A stretch of DNA of 64,000 nt from contig JAQIBS010000111.1 in the NCBI GenBank assembly GCA_027858965.1, forward strand, positions 1 through 64,000. Reading direction: 5' to 3'. Both the position numbers and the translations under genes were made by a program. Under the pieces are notes generated by a model. It searched no databases. It was not told the DNA's origin and saw nothing but the letters and a program-made list of their open reading frames with translations. Of this stretch, positions 1 to 9,800 are shown piece by piece (within the stretch, counting starts at the first letter, position 1; every line of letters starts with the position of its first letter). The stretch is from Kiritimatiellia bacterium (GTDB taxonomy: Bacteria > Verrucomicrobiota > Kiritimatiellia > RFP12 > UBA1067).

Positions 1-53
1 CCATTCGAAAAGGTTTTTCAGAACGGAACGCCCCGATCCTTTGGGTTGTTTTT

Positions 54-151
54 CCGTACTCGCACACATACTCGTACACTCAAATCTCTTTTCCCTCTAT
101 CCCCACCCTAGTTTTTGGAGATTCGCGTGTACGAGTACGTGTAAAAGTATG
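54..151. repeat. Outward-facing pair of GTACGAGTA-type repeat arms
   Basis: Two arms made of the degenerate 12-mer GTGTACGAGTAN lie head to head: one reads leftward (88 to 54), the other rightward (118 to 151). Their GAGATT ends face each other across about 29 bases. The same arm type bounds a four-helix-bundle remnant at 20314-20579, but there the arms face inward. No gene is visible between or just right of the arms. This may be the joined ends of two elements or a leftover after a loss. The repeat itself is clear; its meaning is inference. Confidence 0.7.
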
Positions 152-403
152 TATTCCTTCGACTATTTCGACTTCTCTAACATCCAACCTTTTCGAACAG
201 CCTCTAGCTCAGCACCCTGATCAAGTGGTTACACGAAGCATTCACTCTGTAGCCGAGGTCAGCAGACCCCGTACAGGCTTTTTCTTTGCGTCTTTGCGCC
301 TTTGCGGGAAAATATTTATGTCGTGATTATTTCATGTCATTCGTATTTTCACTATGCCTCAGCATAATTCCGATTGCGGGACGATGCCGGGTGGTAAAAA
401 AAC
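152..403. other. Intergenic, no gene seen
   Basis: No convincing coding signal. Around 279-308 there is a short run of TTTGCG-containing 9-mers (CTTTGCGTC, TTTGCGCC, TTTGCGGG), a low-complexity repeat of a kind also hinted at near 11393-11413. A GACATCCAAC-like phrase near 180-190 belongs to the AACATCCAA low-complexity family seen at 36169, 44591, 49388 and 50787. Confidence 0.4.
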
Positions 404-640
404 ATGCATAACCCCCTGAGTGGCATCGTCTACACAAACACCCCACCTACCATGAATTATGAGCTTTCACTGGAAGCCAGACGCGTGGAAGGCTCTGACT
501 TCTTTATTGCGCTGACCATTCCTGTGGAAACCAGTTTCTGTACTGTGATCATCGGAGGATGGGGCGGCAGTGTCTGCGGGGTCTCCTCCATCGATAACAT
601 CGATGCAGGGCTGAACCAGTGGTCCAAAGGCGTAAAATTG
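404..640 (+). pseudogene. DUF1080 (3-keto-disaccharide hydrolase-like) gene fragment
   Basis: About 75 codons from 404 translate to the core of a DUF1080 domain, the concanavalin-like fold of 3-keto-disaccharide hydrolases common in PVC bacteria. Diagnostic stretches are TPPTMNYELSLEARRVEGSD, IIGGWGGSVCGVSSID and IDAGLNQW. There is no signal peptide, no usual N-terminus and no downstream part of the domain. The open frame continues to 784, but past about 640 it is only the antisense of a beta-strand-repeat remnant, so the 126-codon frame is chimeric and not a functional gene. Family assignment is by motif memory and is fairly secure; the breakpoint is approximate. Confidence 0.7.
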
Positions 641-1204
641 TACCAGCGACAGCAGAAAAGCGCGTGTCATTTTTCCCAACAAGCACATCGCCATTCCATG
701 TATTGTCACCTGAGACGCTACTCAATGCCCCAAAATTGTATGAGGTTTTTCCGTATATCACAAGTGATTCATTGGTTATCGTGACATTTCCGCTCAGTTC
801 AAGTGAGGCTCCATCATTCACTGTTGTTGAACCATCGGTTGTACCCAGGGCGGAGATATCAGCAGCTCTGAGAATGCCCTCTTTTACTTCAACACCTCCT
901 GTAAATGTATTAGCACCACCAAGTATCAGTCTCCCATCACCATACTTTGTCAAACCACCGCCGCCACCATCGAGCAGATCCTGATTTATGGTGATGCCAT
1001 TACCGGCTGTGTCGATCAGCACACCGCCAGCCAGGACATTCGCCTCTTTGAGTCCTTCAAGAAAAAGTAATTCGGCATTTTTAGCTACGAGTAAACCACC
1101 GTTAAAATTTATAACAGAATCTCCATTAGGTGCACTTGCTTCCATATAGATTTTATCCACTCTGGTGGTTCCTCCATCCAGATTGATGACCCCATTTCCA
1201 TTCG
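641..1204 (-). pseudogene. Autotransporter-associated beta-strand repeat gene fragment
   Basis: On the minus strand the frame reads VINLDGGTTRVDKIYMEAS, then EANVLAGGVLIDTAGNG, then GGLTKYGDGRLILGGANTF, the classic GxLTKxGxGxLxLxGxNTYTG unit of the passenger-associated beta-strand repeat (TIGR02601-like). A stop codon lies just upstream of the preserved part (near 1204). There is no signal peptide, and the 3' end runs into the DUF1080 fragment at about 640. It is a close paralogue of the frameshifted gene at 3890-4982 (shared ANVLAGGVLIDTA and DGGTTRVDK). It is a truncated remnant, unlikely to be expressed as a secreted protein. Confidence 0.75.
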
Positions 1205-1400
1205 TTCAGGTATCCGGGTCGTAGTTAAATAATCTACATTTGAAATTGCAGTAGTTTATATGTAAAGCAACTTGGTCTTGACTCTGGCGCGGTGACAATG
1301 TAATCTTCGATCAACGTCAAGGGTCATTTATACCCAGTAAACAGTTACGAATAATTTTTTCAGAAATTGTTAAACCCTAATTAGAGAGGTGGATAATTAA

Positions 1401-3347
1401 ATGAACAAAAAAAGTATAGTGTATATTATTGCGTTTTTTCCCATGCTCATTTCCACAACATTTGCACAAACCATCTGGAACAATCCGGTGGACGGTGTTT
1501 GGTCTAACAGCGCAGCATGGTCTGCGGGTGTACCGGATGCCGAAACGGCTTATCTTAATAACAACACCGGCTCATACACAGTGACGGTGGATGCAACTCC
1601 TGACACCGCGTTTGGCAACCTGACGGTTGTCAACGCAGCAGGAAACACCACCCGTTTAAACATTAATGCAGCCGGTTTCACCAGCACCAATGGACTGTTC
1701 ACCTTCGGACGCGGCTCTGAAGTTATAGTCAACAGCAATGGTGTCATGGAATATACAGGACGTACAATAAACCAGCCATTTGTGAGCATTGCAGATGGCG
1801 GACTATGGCGTGTAGACGGCGGCACAGTGAATTTCTCAAACCTGAAAAGAGGAACCCCTACCAGCGGCACCAGCCGCATGTATGTGGGCAACAGTTCTAC
1901 CGGGCGACTGGAGATCACCTCAGGTGAGTTCATAATGACAGGAGCCTATAGTTCTGAAACCAACCTGTATTCTCTCTTTTATATCGGTTGTGGCACTGCT
2001 GGTCGCGGATTTATGACAATGACTGGCGGAAAAGCGCTGATCAACAAAAATGATGCTGGCACCGGTTTTTACATCGGCTACGGTTCCCGTTCGGTCGGGG
2101 TGGTTTCACTTTCTGGCGATGCCCAGATGGTTGTGAGCAATAAAATTGAGATGGGCAAGAACAGCGCTACAGGCACAATCACAATTGCGGACAACGCGAT
2201 ACTCCGCGTAACACGCTCATCACGCGTATATGCGGCAAACGAACAAAACGGAATGGCCACAATCAATGTCAGCGACAACGGCATTCTTGATCTGATTAGA
2301 ACTGACGGGCTGTTTATGGGAGGACATCAGAATAATTCAAAAGCTATTATGAATATTAACGGCGGACGCGTGGATGCGGGCGGCGGAGTAACAATGTGCC
2401 GATCGCTGACAGGCACAGGCAGCTACGCGGAGGTTAACCTAAACGCAGGCGAACTGAACTGCGGCAAAAACATAGGATATGGAATCAGTCTGGCCCGTGC
2501 GGAATACACCACGGGCGCGGCGCATGCCGTGCTGAATGTTAACGGAGGCCTGCTTGATATATCACGCAGCATGTGGAACGGCGCCGGCTCCCGTTACGGC
2601 ATTGTTATGGGGGCTGTGGGCTCGGTAGCAGGCAGTTCCTCACTGGGAGAGATGAATGTAACTGGTGGCACAGTAACCAATTCAGGGCAGTTGATTCTCG
2701 GAACCGGACTCGGCGGCACCGGTATAGTATCGCAGACGGCTGGCGATGTTCGTCAAGGAATGGGCCGTTCAGGTGTCACCTGTTATCCCATGACCATAGG
2801 CTGGGGCGGCGGTTACGGAAGCTACACCCTCTCCGGCGGCACCTTTGTTTCGGCAAAAAATGTTTATCTTGGCGGTGTAACAACCAGTGACCTTGGTTAC
2901 ACCCCTACGGGAACAGTTTTCGAGGATAACAGTATCGGTATTTTGCGGGTCAGCAACGGTAGTTTTGCAGTAACAAACGCAAACCTCTATATTGGACGTT
3001 ACGGATCAGGCACACTGATAGTAGGGTCAAACGGAGTCTGCTCAGCCAAAAATGTCATATTAACTGACAACACACAATCTACAGTGCGTTTTGAATTCGG
3101 GGCAGAGAGTGCCGGATCAATGACAGTTATCGACACATTGACAGTCAGTGCAGGAGCAAAGCTTGAGGTTGATACAACAGCCTACAAGGGAGACATTACA
3201 TGGACCAAGCTGATTGATTGCGCTACTCGCAGCGATGCATTTGCAACTGAAAACATCTCGGTTACCGGCGAGGGTGTTGTACGCCAGGACAAAGACGAAG
3301 ACATCTGGCTTTATATCGAACGTGGAACCCTGATCCTGCTGAAATAA
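1401..3347 (+). CDS. Secreted beta-strand-repeat surface protein, 648 aa
   Basis: An exported repetitive beta-solenoid protein of the autotransporter-associated type; function not known. Residues 1-22 are a signal peptide (hydrophobic core YIIAFFPMLIS, likely cut after TFA). The mature N-terminus carries the tryptophan-rich opening typical of these proteins (IWNNPVDGVWSNSAAW). The body is many loosely repeated 20-30-residue units rich in G, N, T and V (for example GGTVNFSNL, GKALINKND, GGTVTNSG, GSGTLIVGSNG), expected to form a parallel beta helix. There is no beta-barrel translocator and no PEP-CTERM or LPXTG anchor; the protein ends in a short hydrophobic tail, RGTLILLK, like other secreted proteins here. 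A good ribosome site (GAGAGGTGG) precedes the ATG. Adhesin or S-layer-like role is a guess. Confidence 0.85.
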   Translation: MNKKSIVYIIAFFPMLISTTFAQTIWNNPVDGVWSNSAAWSAGVPDAETAYLNNNTGSYTVTVDATPDTAFGNLTVVNAAGNTTRLNINAAGFTSTNGLFTFGRGSEVIVNSNGVMEYTGRTINQPFVSIADGGLWRVDGGTVNFSNLKRGTPTSGTSRMYVGNSSTGRLEITSGEFIMTGAYSSETNLYSLFYIGCGTAGRGFMTMTGGKALINKNDAGTGFYIGYGSRSVGVVSLSGDAQMVVSNKIEMGKNSATGTITIADNAILRVTRSSRVYAANEQNGMATINVSDNGILDLIRTDGLFMGGHQNNSKAIMNINGGRVDAGGGVTMCRSLTGTGSYAEVNLNAGELNCGKNIGYGISLARAEYTTGAAHAVLNVNGGLLDISRSMWNGAGSRYGIVMGAVGSVAGSSSLGEMNVTGGTVTNSGQLILGTGLGGTGIVSQTAGDVRQGMGRSGVTCYPMTIGWGGGYGSYTLSGGTFVSAKNVYLGGVTTSDLGYTPTGTVFEDNSIGILRVSNGSFAVTNANLYIGRYGSGTLIVGSNGVCSAKNVILTDNTQSTVRFEFGAESAGSMTVIDTLTVSAGAKLEVDTTAYKGDITWTKLIDCATRSDAFATENISVTGEGVVRQDKDEDIWLYIERGTLILLK

Positions 3348-3539
3348 GGTAAATACGAAGAACACAAAATTATCGCAAAAGAATGAATCACTTATGTGAT
3401 TTTCTCTAATGTAGTCCCCGCCAGAGTGTCGAAATACTGTAGCCACGGGTTGCACCGCTTGTTGTTCTACACATCTTTTTGCTATATTGAGGCACTCAAG
3501 CACTCGCGCACATTCCACATCTTCACCGGACTCCCCCCC
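3348..3539. other. Intergenic between convergent genes
   Basis: Contains no persuasive gene and no strong hairpin with a T-run. A CCGCCAGTTGGCGG palindrome at its right edge (about 3543-3556) overlaps the end of the DUF3634-like gene. Confidence 0.3.
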
Positions 3540-3809
3540 TCACCGCCAGTTGGCGGCCCAGACATTTCGCAGGCGCTGATGTTGGTTTACAGGAATACCG
3601 TAAAAGCTGAGTTTACATCCCGCATTATCGGTTGAGGAGATATGGATACAGCCATCGCTGATCTGATTAGATCGAGCAAGGTCTGTTAATTCAGAGAGCA
3701 GCAGTTTTCTGACAGATCCCCGCTTACACAGAGCCCTTCCATCCGCTATCAGCACCGTAACATCCCCCAAAGGAAAAAAGGCTATTATTTTAATCCATAT
3801 TCTTTTCAT
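3540..3809 (-). CDS. DUF3634-family small protein, 89 aa
   Basis: A small protein resembling the DUF3634 family. The hallmarks seen are DVTVLIADGRALCKRGSV, then a helix (LLLSELTDLARSNQI), then SDGCIHI, and a C-terminal PVNQHQRLRNVWAANWR, matching the family's G-R-A-x-x-x-R-G ... I-x-D-G-x-I ... x-Q-R-L-R-N-x-W pattern. The usual N-terminal membrane segment is short here (IWIKIIAFFPLG). Role of the family is unknown. It stands alone, convergent with the beta-strand protein gene at 1401-3347. It could still be a chance frame, but the match runs through the whole length. Confidence 0.6.
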   Translation of the reverse strand: MKRIWIKIIAFFPLGDVTVLIADGRALCKRGSVRKLLLSELTDLARSNQISDGCIHISSTDNAGCKLSFYGIPVNQHQRLRNVWAANWR

Positions 3810-3889
3810 GTGTATCTGAGTCTATATTTAGAGCTGGCAAAGAGCCATGCTTTTTTAGTGAACCGCATGAAAAAGGGCGCATCTCCGAT

Positions 3890-4982
3890 TTAATACACAA
3901 GGATAACTGTTCCAATATCATCAAGCAACGCAACCTCCTGATTATATCCGTTCAGGTCAAAAGTCGCAGATTCCACATTGGATCCATTACCGATAATCAG
4001 TTGAGTTCCGGTCGGCAGACGGTTATCTCCCCCATCCAGGCGCACGATAGCCACAACAACTTCCGTTTTGCCCCCGTAGGTATTTGCTCCACTGACAACC
4101 ATTATCCCTGTGCCATATCCGCGAAATTGCACATCGTAACTTCCTGGACCGTCATCGATCACACCATTGATGCGCAATATGCAGCCACCCTTCACCACTT
4201 TTTATCAGACCACCGTTGCCGCCACCAGCGAGCAGATCCTGATCAATGGTAATACTGTATTCCGCAGTATCGATCAACACACCGCCGGCCAGGACATTCG
4301 CCTCACTCAGGCCCTGAAGAAATTTCGTTTCATCTTTATGCGCTGCAAGTATACCACCGTTGATATTGATTATAGAACCACCGCTAGGGACCCTGTAATC
4401 TGCATAGACCTTATCGACCCTGGTGGTTCCTCCGTCCAGATTGATTACTCCCTTCGCGTCACCGCTAAAAGTAGCTCCTCCAATCATCAGAGAGCCAACC
4501 TCAAACAAGCCGTTGCTCACAGTCAACGTACCTGTTCCTGTGCCTCCATATTTCACGGTAAATCCTGTACTGCCAGTTACCTTAAGAAAACTTCCGCCGT
4601 CAATCACAAGCGTACCATCCCCATTGTAGGACATACCATCTGAAGAGTTCGACTGTCCTTCAAACGTGCCTCCGGTAATATACATGGAACCTGAAGTTCC
4701 ACTGCCGATAAAGAGAGAACGCTTACCGGATGCCAGATTCTGATAGATCGTATAACCCTCATTAGCCGTATAATATAAAGGTTTGCCGGTCCCGTTATAT
4801 ACCTGAAGCCGGCGATCAGCAAAAGTTCCGTCATAAGGTCCTGCAACACTGCTCTGCCAGTTAGCGCTGTTGGTGAAAACAGAGTTAACCGTCCCTCGCC
4901 AGGTATACAAGGTATCAGCTTTTATCTGACCGCATATTCCCGCTATACATATAGCAAAAAATATATAATTGATTTTCATCAA
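3890..4982 (-). pseudogene. Secreted beta-strand-repeat protein gene with a frameshift
   Basis: Residues 1-23 form a signal peptide (MMKINYIFFAICIAGICG, cut near IKA). The mature start (TLYTWRGTVNSVFTNSANW) is the usual Trp-rich opening. Repeats follow (MYITGGTFEG, GTLVIDGGSFLKV, GTLTVSNGLFEVG, KGVINLDGGTTRVDK). The first frame runs 4982 to 4152, the second from about 4198 to 3890. The sense reading changes frame in the stretch around 4165-4190: GGLIKSGEGWLHI is in frame 1, then INGVIDDGPGSYDVQ and SGANTYGGKTEV follow in the other frame. The rejoined product would be about 360 residues and ends in LDDIGTVILVY, a hydrophobic tail shared with other proteins here. A good ribosome site (AAAGAGGT) precedes the start. 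Real decay versus sequencing error cannot be told apart here. Confidence 0.75.
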
Positions 4983-5077
4983 ACAACCTCTTTCTGTTTA
5001 CATAATTAGTTTTTATAAAAAAAACTTTAACATGTTATCTTCACAAACTGCAAACTAAAAATACCGGGCCAGTTCTA

Positions 5078-5140
5078 AAGTAATGCAAGCATCCTGCTTG
5101 CCTCAATAATAAGCCAAGCAGGATGCTTGGACTACCTTTT
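5078..5140. repeat. Palindromic intergenic repeat (CAAGCATCCTGCTTG pair)
   Basis: CAAGCATCCTGCTTG (5086-5100) and its exact reverse complement CAAGCAGGATGCTTG (5115-5129) form a 15-base-pair hairpin with a 14-base loop. The left part (AGTAATGCAAGC) and the ATAAGCCAAGC on the right also occur in the longer elements at 44350-44447 and, inverted, at 29730-29840, so this is a short member of the same dispersed family. It lies in the gap between the minus-strand beta-strand gene and the EndoQ gene. A bidirectional terminator role is possible. Confidence 0.75.
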
Positions 5141-5341
5141 AACTATGCCGATTACATCAAAATTCATTCTATCAACGATGCTGTGCTGTGCTCTTATGGA
5201 AGATAGGACATATTATTCAGTTACGGCTATGCTGCGACACATTCTCCGTGAACAACAACATCCGCGAAAAAAAGTGTTCTTTTTTGTTTTCAACGTGATT
5301 TATACTTCACTCTTCTCTCTACACACTTTATACTGACTCTC

Positions 5342-6592
5342 ATGAATTCATATTACACTGACTTGCACATACATTCAAAATTCTCCCGAGCCACCAGTCC
5401 CCAGTGTGACCTGGAATCCCTACACCATTGGGCGCAGATCAAAGGAATCTCGGTCTGCGGCACCGGCGACTGCACTCATCCATCCTGGTCGGCATCTCTT
5501 AAAAAATCTTTGATACAAGATGATACCAGCGAGCTCTACCACCTGCGTGACACCCCTGCCGAACAGGCAGATAAAGATGTTCCGGCAAGCTGTCGGGCCC
5601 CCGTCAACTTTATGATCACCGGCGAAATCAGCAGCATCTACAAACGTGATGGCATAACCCGTAAGATCCACTCCGTTGTTCTGCTGCCATCTCTTGATGC
5701 CGCCAGTCAACTCAACACCAAACTCTCGGAAATCGGCAACATCATCTCCGATGGTCGTCCCATCCTAGGGCTCGACCCGCGTAACCTACTGGAAATGCTA
5801 CTGGAGATAGATCCGCGCTGCGCGCTGATCCCCGCTCACATCTGGACCCCCTGGTTTGGAATGCTCGGAGCTAAATCCGGTTTTGACTCCCTGAAGGAAT
5901 GCTTCGGCGATCTCAGCAAGCATATCTTTGCCGCAGAAACAGGTCTCTCATCAGATGCCCCTATGAATCATCGCATCAGGTTTCTGAATGACATCACCCT
6001 GATATCCAACTCCGACCTTCACTCCCCCTCAAAAATGGGGCGCAATGCCACACGCTTCTTTGGCACCCCCTCTTACAACAACATACTCAAGGCCCTGAAG
6101 ACGCGTTCACCAAAACTCTTTGACGGCACAGTTGACCTGTTCCCTGAGGAAGGTAAATATTTTTATGATGGACATCGCTCCTGCGGTGTATCACTGCCTC
6201 CAAAAGAATGCATGGCAAATAATAACCTTTGTCCAGCCTGCGGAAAATCAATGACTATCGGCGTACTACACCGCGTAGTTGAACTGGAAAAACTACACAA
6301 ACGCATACCCAAAGCAGAGCAGATATCCCATCCTCCCCATCACTATATTATTCCTCTGAACGAACTGCTCTCGCACCGGATTGGAAATGCAGTGACATCC
6401 AAACGGGTGCAGACCGCATACATGCAGACAATTGAACAAGCCGGTCCAGAACTGCCGCTACTGATTGACACAGCAGAAAAAGATCTGTCTTCATTTGGAC
6501 AAACCGGAGATGACATACTCAAAGTCCGCCAGGGTAAAGTTACAAAAGCACCGGGGTTCGACGGCGTTTACGGCTCTATCCGTGTCGGATGA
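5342..6592 (+). CDS. Endonuclease Q family DNA repair protein (PHP domain)
   Basis: Predicted EndoQ-like nuclease, which in characterised archaeal and Bacillus members nicks DNA 5' of uracil, hypoxanthine or abasic sites. The PHP metal motif TDLHIHSKFS is at residues 6-15, GTGDCTHPSW at about 40-49, LIPAHIWTPWFG near 160 and ISNSDLHSPSK near 220. A zinc-finger-like set of four cysteines follows at about 280-310 (CGVSLPPKEC ... CPAC). The C-terminal part (HPPHHYIIPLNELLSHRIG) is also typical. 416 residues is normal for the family. No signal peptide: cytoplasmic. No clear ribosome site precedes the ATG. No repair partner is adjacent. A second start is not obvious. Confidence 0.85.
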   Translation: MNSYYTDLHIHSKFSRATSPQCDLESLHHWAQIKGISVCGTGDCTHPSWSASLKKSLIQDDTSELYHLRDTPAEQADKDVPASCRAPVNFMITGEISSIYKRDGITRKIHSVVLLPSLDAASQLNTKLSEIGNIISDGRPILGLDPRNLLEMLLEIDPRCALIPAHIWTPWFGMLGAKSGFDSLKECFGDLSKHIFAAETGLSSDAPMNHRIRFLNDITLISNSDLHSPSKMGRNATRFFGTPSYNNILKALKTRSPKLFDGTVDLFPEEGKYFYDGHRSCGVSLPPKECMANNNLCPACGKSMTIGVLHRVVELEKLHKRIPKAEQISHPPHHYIIPLNELLSHRIGNAVTSKRVQTAYMQTIEQAGPELPLLIDTAEKDLSSFGQTGDDILKVRQGKVTKAPGFDGVYGSIRVG

Positions 6593-6648
6593 TCTGTTTG
6601 GATACAAATTACGATAAAAATAAAGACAAACCGAAAACATCATTTTTT

Positions 6649-6710
6649 GTAGTGTTGGCTCTCAGAGCCAAAATCGAGCTGAGTTTATTGGCTCTGAGAG
6701 CCAACTCTAC
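6649..6710. repeat. Double palindrome with GTAG...CTAC ends
   Basis: Two palindromes, TTGGCTCTCAGAGCCAA (6655-6671) and TTGGCTCTGAGAGCCAA (6688-6704), sit in inverted arrangement with GTAG at the left edge and CTAC at the right. A similar element with TTGGTTCTGAGAACCAA and GTAGCG/CGCTAC ends lies at 44479-44543. This is a REP-like structure. A 71-codon frame drawn through it (6589-6804) is not considered a gene. Confidence 0.75.
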
Positions 6711-6800
6711 ATTCTTAGTTTCGTTGAGTGACCAAGACCTACAACGCTCTTACCTCAAAAATCCATGGCTAACCTATGTTTTAGTTAAAAAGGAAACCAA

Positions 6801-9800
6801 ATGAAAAAAAGAACAATCTTAACTTGGGCAAACTTCACCATGGCAACATTCATCTGCACTCTGAATGTTATGGCCAAAACACAGAAGATTGATGACGTAT
6901 GGGTAATGGAAAACGATGCTCTGCGTGTCGAGGTACAGTCGAATTCGGCACAAATGACCGTTCTTCAGAAAAGCACGGGGTTGCAGTGGACACAGGAGGA
7001 CCCGCTGGACAGATATGCCGCCGACGAAAGGATCAAAATATGGCGCGCAAATACACCACCATCCATCGAAGGAAATCCAAAGGAATGGATCGTCAAAGAT
7101 ACACTCTGGCTGCCCTGGACCGGTGATGACGGCGAGAAAAATCTTTCCGGCGGTGCGCAGTTGATGTGGGATGATACCAACATTTATCTATACGTCAGAA
7201 TACGCGACAACCAGCGGGCCTTTGGAAAGAAATCAACTCAGGAGTGGTGGAATGCCGATTCTGTTGAATTCTGGATCGGCAAAGTGCAGGTCGGGCTGCA
7301 CCTCTGCCCAGGCCGAGAAGCTGTCGTCAACGCCAATGGCAAACCGTTTGCCGGAACAAAAATAGCAGTCAGGCTGATCGACGAAAAAAATCTGCCCGGC
7401 TATGCGGTGGAAGTCGCTATGCCGATAGAGCACTTCCCCATTCTGAAGAACCCTGAAACTGGAACGCGCATATATTTTGCAATGGGCATGAACGATGCCG
7501 ACCCTAAACCAGGAGAACCGATCAAACGTATTGCACAGGGCTACTCCCCAAAGACGTGGGTCCACTCCGCACCCGATACCTTTTCAATTGCAGTTCTCAC
7601 AGACCCTGCCGGAAAAGCACCTCAGTTGACAAAAGAGAACAACCGTACATCCAGTAGTGCCAACGGAACTGTGTCCAACATGCGCAAGGGAAGCGACAGT
7701 AATGCATTGGCTTACTCGCTGAAGCTGACACGCGGACAGATCAAGCCGTTAAATCTGGAGATTGAACTCAAGCTGCTTGATAATAAACCGGCTATGGAAG
7801 TAAAGCTATCCTGTCCCGATGGAAACAACACTCCCATTAAGACAATCCTCTATCCAGCCCCACTCTACCCTCCGAAACCGGAGAGCTATTTCATGGCAAT
7901 GACCGACTACTGCGGCGGACGCTATGTACCTGTCGGAGACAAGCTTTTCCGAGGCAAACGTCTTAACAGCTATGGCGGTGACATGCCGTGGGTCACCGTA
8001 ACCGACGGAAAGCAGGGTCTGCTGGCTATCGCCATGACCCCGTCAGACTCCTTCATTCAGATGCAGTCATGTGTTAAGGATGAAGCACGTCTCGGGTTTC
8101 CCGGCTTCGGCTGGTTATCAAGCAAAGGCCAATTCGGAGCCACCCGTGTCGGCCGCCTTGTATTCTACGATAAAGGCGCACATGTAAAAGCATGTAAAAT
8201 CTACCGCGAAATCGCAAAGAAGCAGGGCTTAGTACGCAAACTCACAACCGACGCAAAAGACAACCCGGATGTTCTGAAGCTCATGGGAGCCGTGAACTGG
8301 TGGGGCGCCCCGGGGCTCTCATTTGTAAAGGAGGCGGCTGCTGCGGGCATGAAGCACGGACTTCTCAATGGTCGTCCCTCCCCAGCCAGCATGGAAAAGA
8401 TCAAAAAAATCGGATGGCTTGTGGGCGAATACGACAACTATGAGGATATCAACGATTCACCGACACTTGGGCGCGCAAAAGCCCCCGTAAAAGAACATGC
8501 GCTCGTCAAAGCGGATGGTGAATTAATGACAGCCTGGATTTCGCGCGACAAAGATATGAATCCCACCCACACCTACATGAAGCAGTGTACTGCCATGATG
8601 CTCAAGAATGCCAAAGCCGTAATTCCAGAGGTTCTCAAAACCTATCCCTACAACGCACGCTTTCTTGATGTTACCACCGCTACCTCCCTGAAGGAGTGCT
8701 ACTCGCCTGTGCATGGAGTAACACGCAGCCAGGACCTGATCAACCGCCAGAATCTTCTGAAATATGTAAGTCATGACTTAGGGCTCGTCACCGGAGGAGA
8801 ACATGGACGCTACTACGGCGTCCCCTATCTTCACTATCAAGAAGGAATGATGGGCGGTGGTATGTACAGCTGGCCGGCCGGTTATCTGCGCGATGTCGAA
8901 AAGCGCGAAGATATCAGCGAACGATATCTGAACTATGGAATTAATCCGGCAAATCGCGCACCGCTGTTTGAGCTGGTCTTCCACGATTGCGTGGTCAACT
9001 ACTGGTACTGGGGCGCATGCAGCGATTACCTGCATCAGGTCATGCCTGAGCTGACCGACCGCAAAACGGCCATGAATGTTCTCTACGGCACTCCCCCCAT
9101 GATGTGGTCACACAAACACGGCCTGCGCTGGAATATTCCGGAAGAGCGCGAACAGATGCTCACCATCTACCGCAATGTCTGTAAGCTGCATGAGGTCATC
9201 GGACCGCAGGAAATGGTTTCACACGCATTCCTGAGCGACGATCGTATGGTTCAGCAAAGCACCTTCGAGGACGACACCGTTGCCACAGTCAACTTCAGCA
9301 CATCTCCGTTTGATATCACAACAGGCGCGGGCAACAAACTCACTCTCATGGAGAACGACTTCTATGTGCATGGACCGAAGATTGAGCAGTGGCGCATCAC
9401 ATCATCTGACGGCAAATCCCGTGAGACATATATCAGAAGCGATGAATATCTCTTTGCCGACTCCGGCTCCGCCACTTTCGCTGCAACAGGCATCAGCAGC
9501 ACCGGGCAGATTAATCTCATCATGGAGAGCGCCCACCGCGTCCGAATAATACTCACAGCCGGCAGTGAACTCAAACTGACCGTACCCGAGTGGAGCAAGG
9601 ATTGGAAAGGCAAACGAGCTCTGATTCTTCTCAACAAGCAGGGTGAGCCGCAGCAACGCATAGCCAATGGCAATGCTGAGATACTCCAGCTTCGCGCCCC
9701 TGCAGATGACTCTGCTACCTACCTGCTTTACGCCGGAAAGGAAGCCGATATTCCGGACCTCACCATCGAAGCACTCGAGCTTTCGGTAGACGGCAAGGCC

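Noticed and set aside
404-784. 126-codon plus-strand frame as a single gene
   Set aside because: Only the first part is DUF1080; after about 640 it is antisense to a beta-strand-repeat remnant.
6589-6804. 71-codon frame between the EndoQ gene and the large hydrolase
   Set aside because: It runs through the double palindrome, has no ribosome site and no protein-like pattern.
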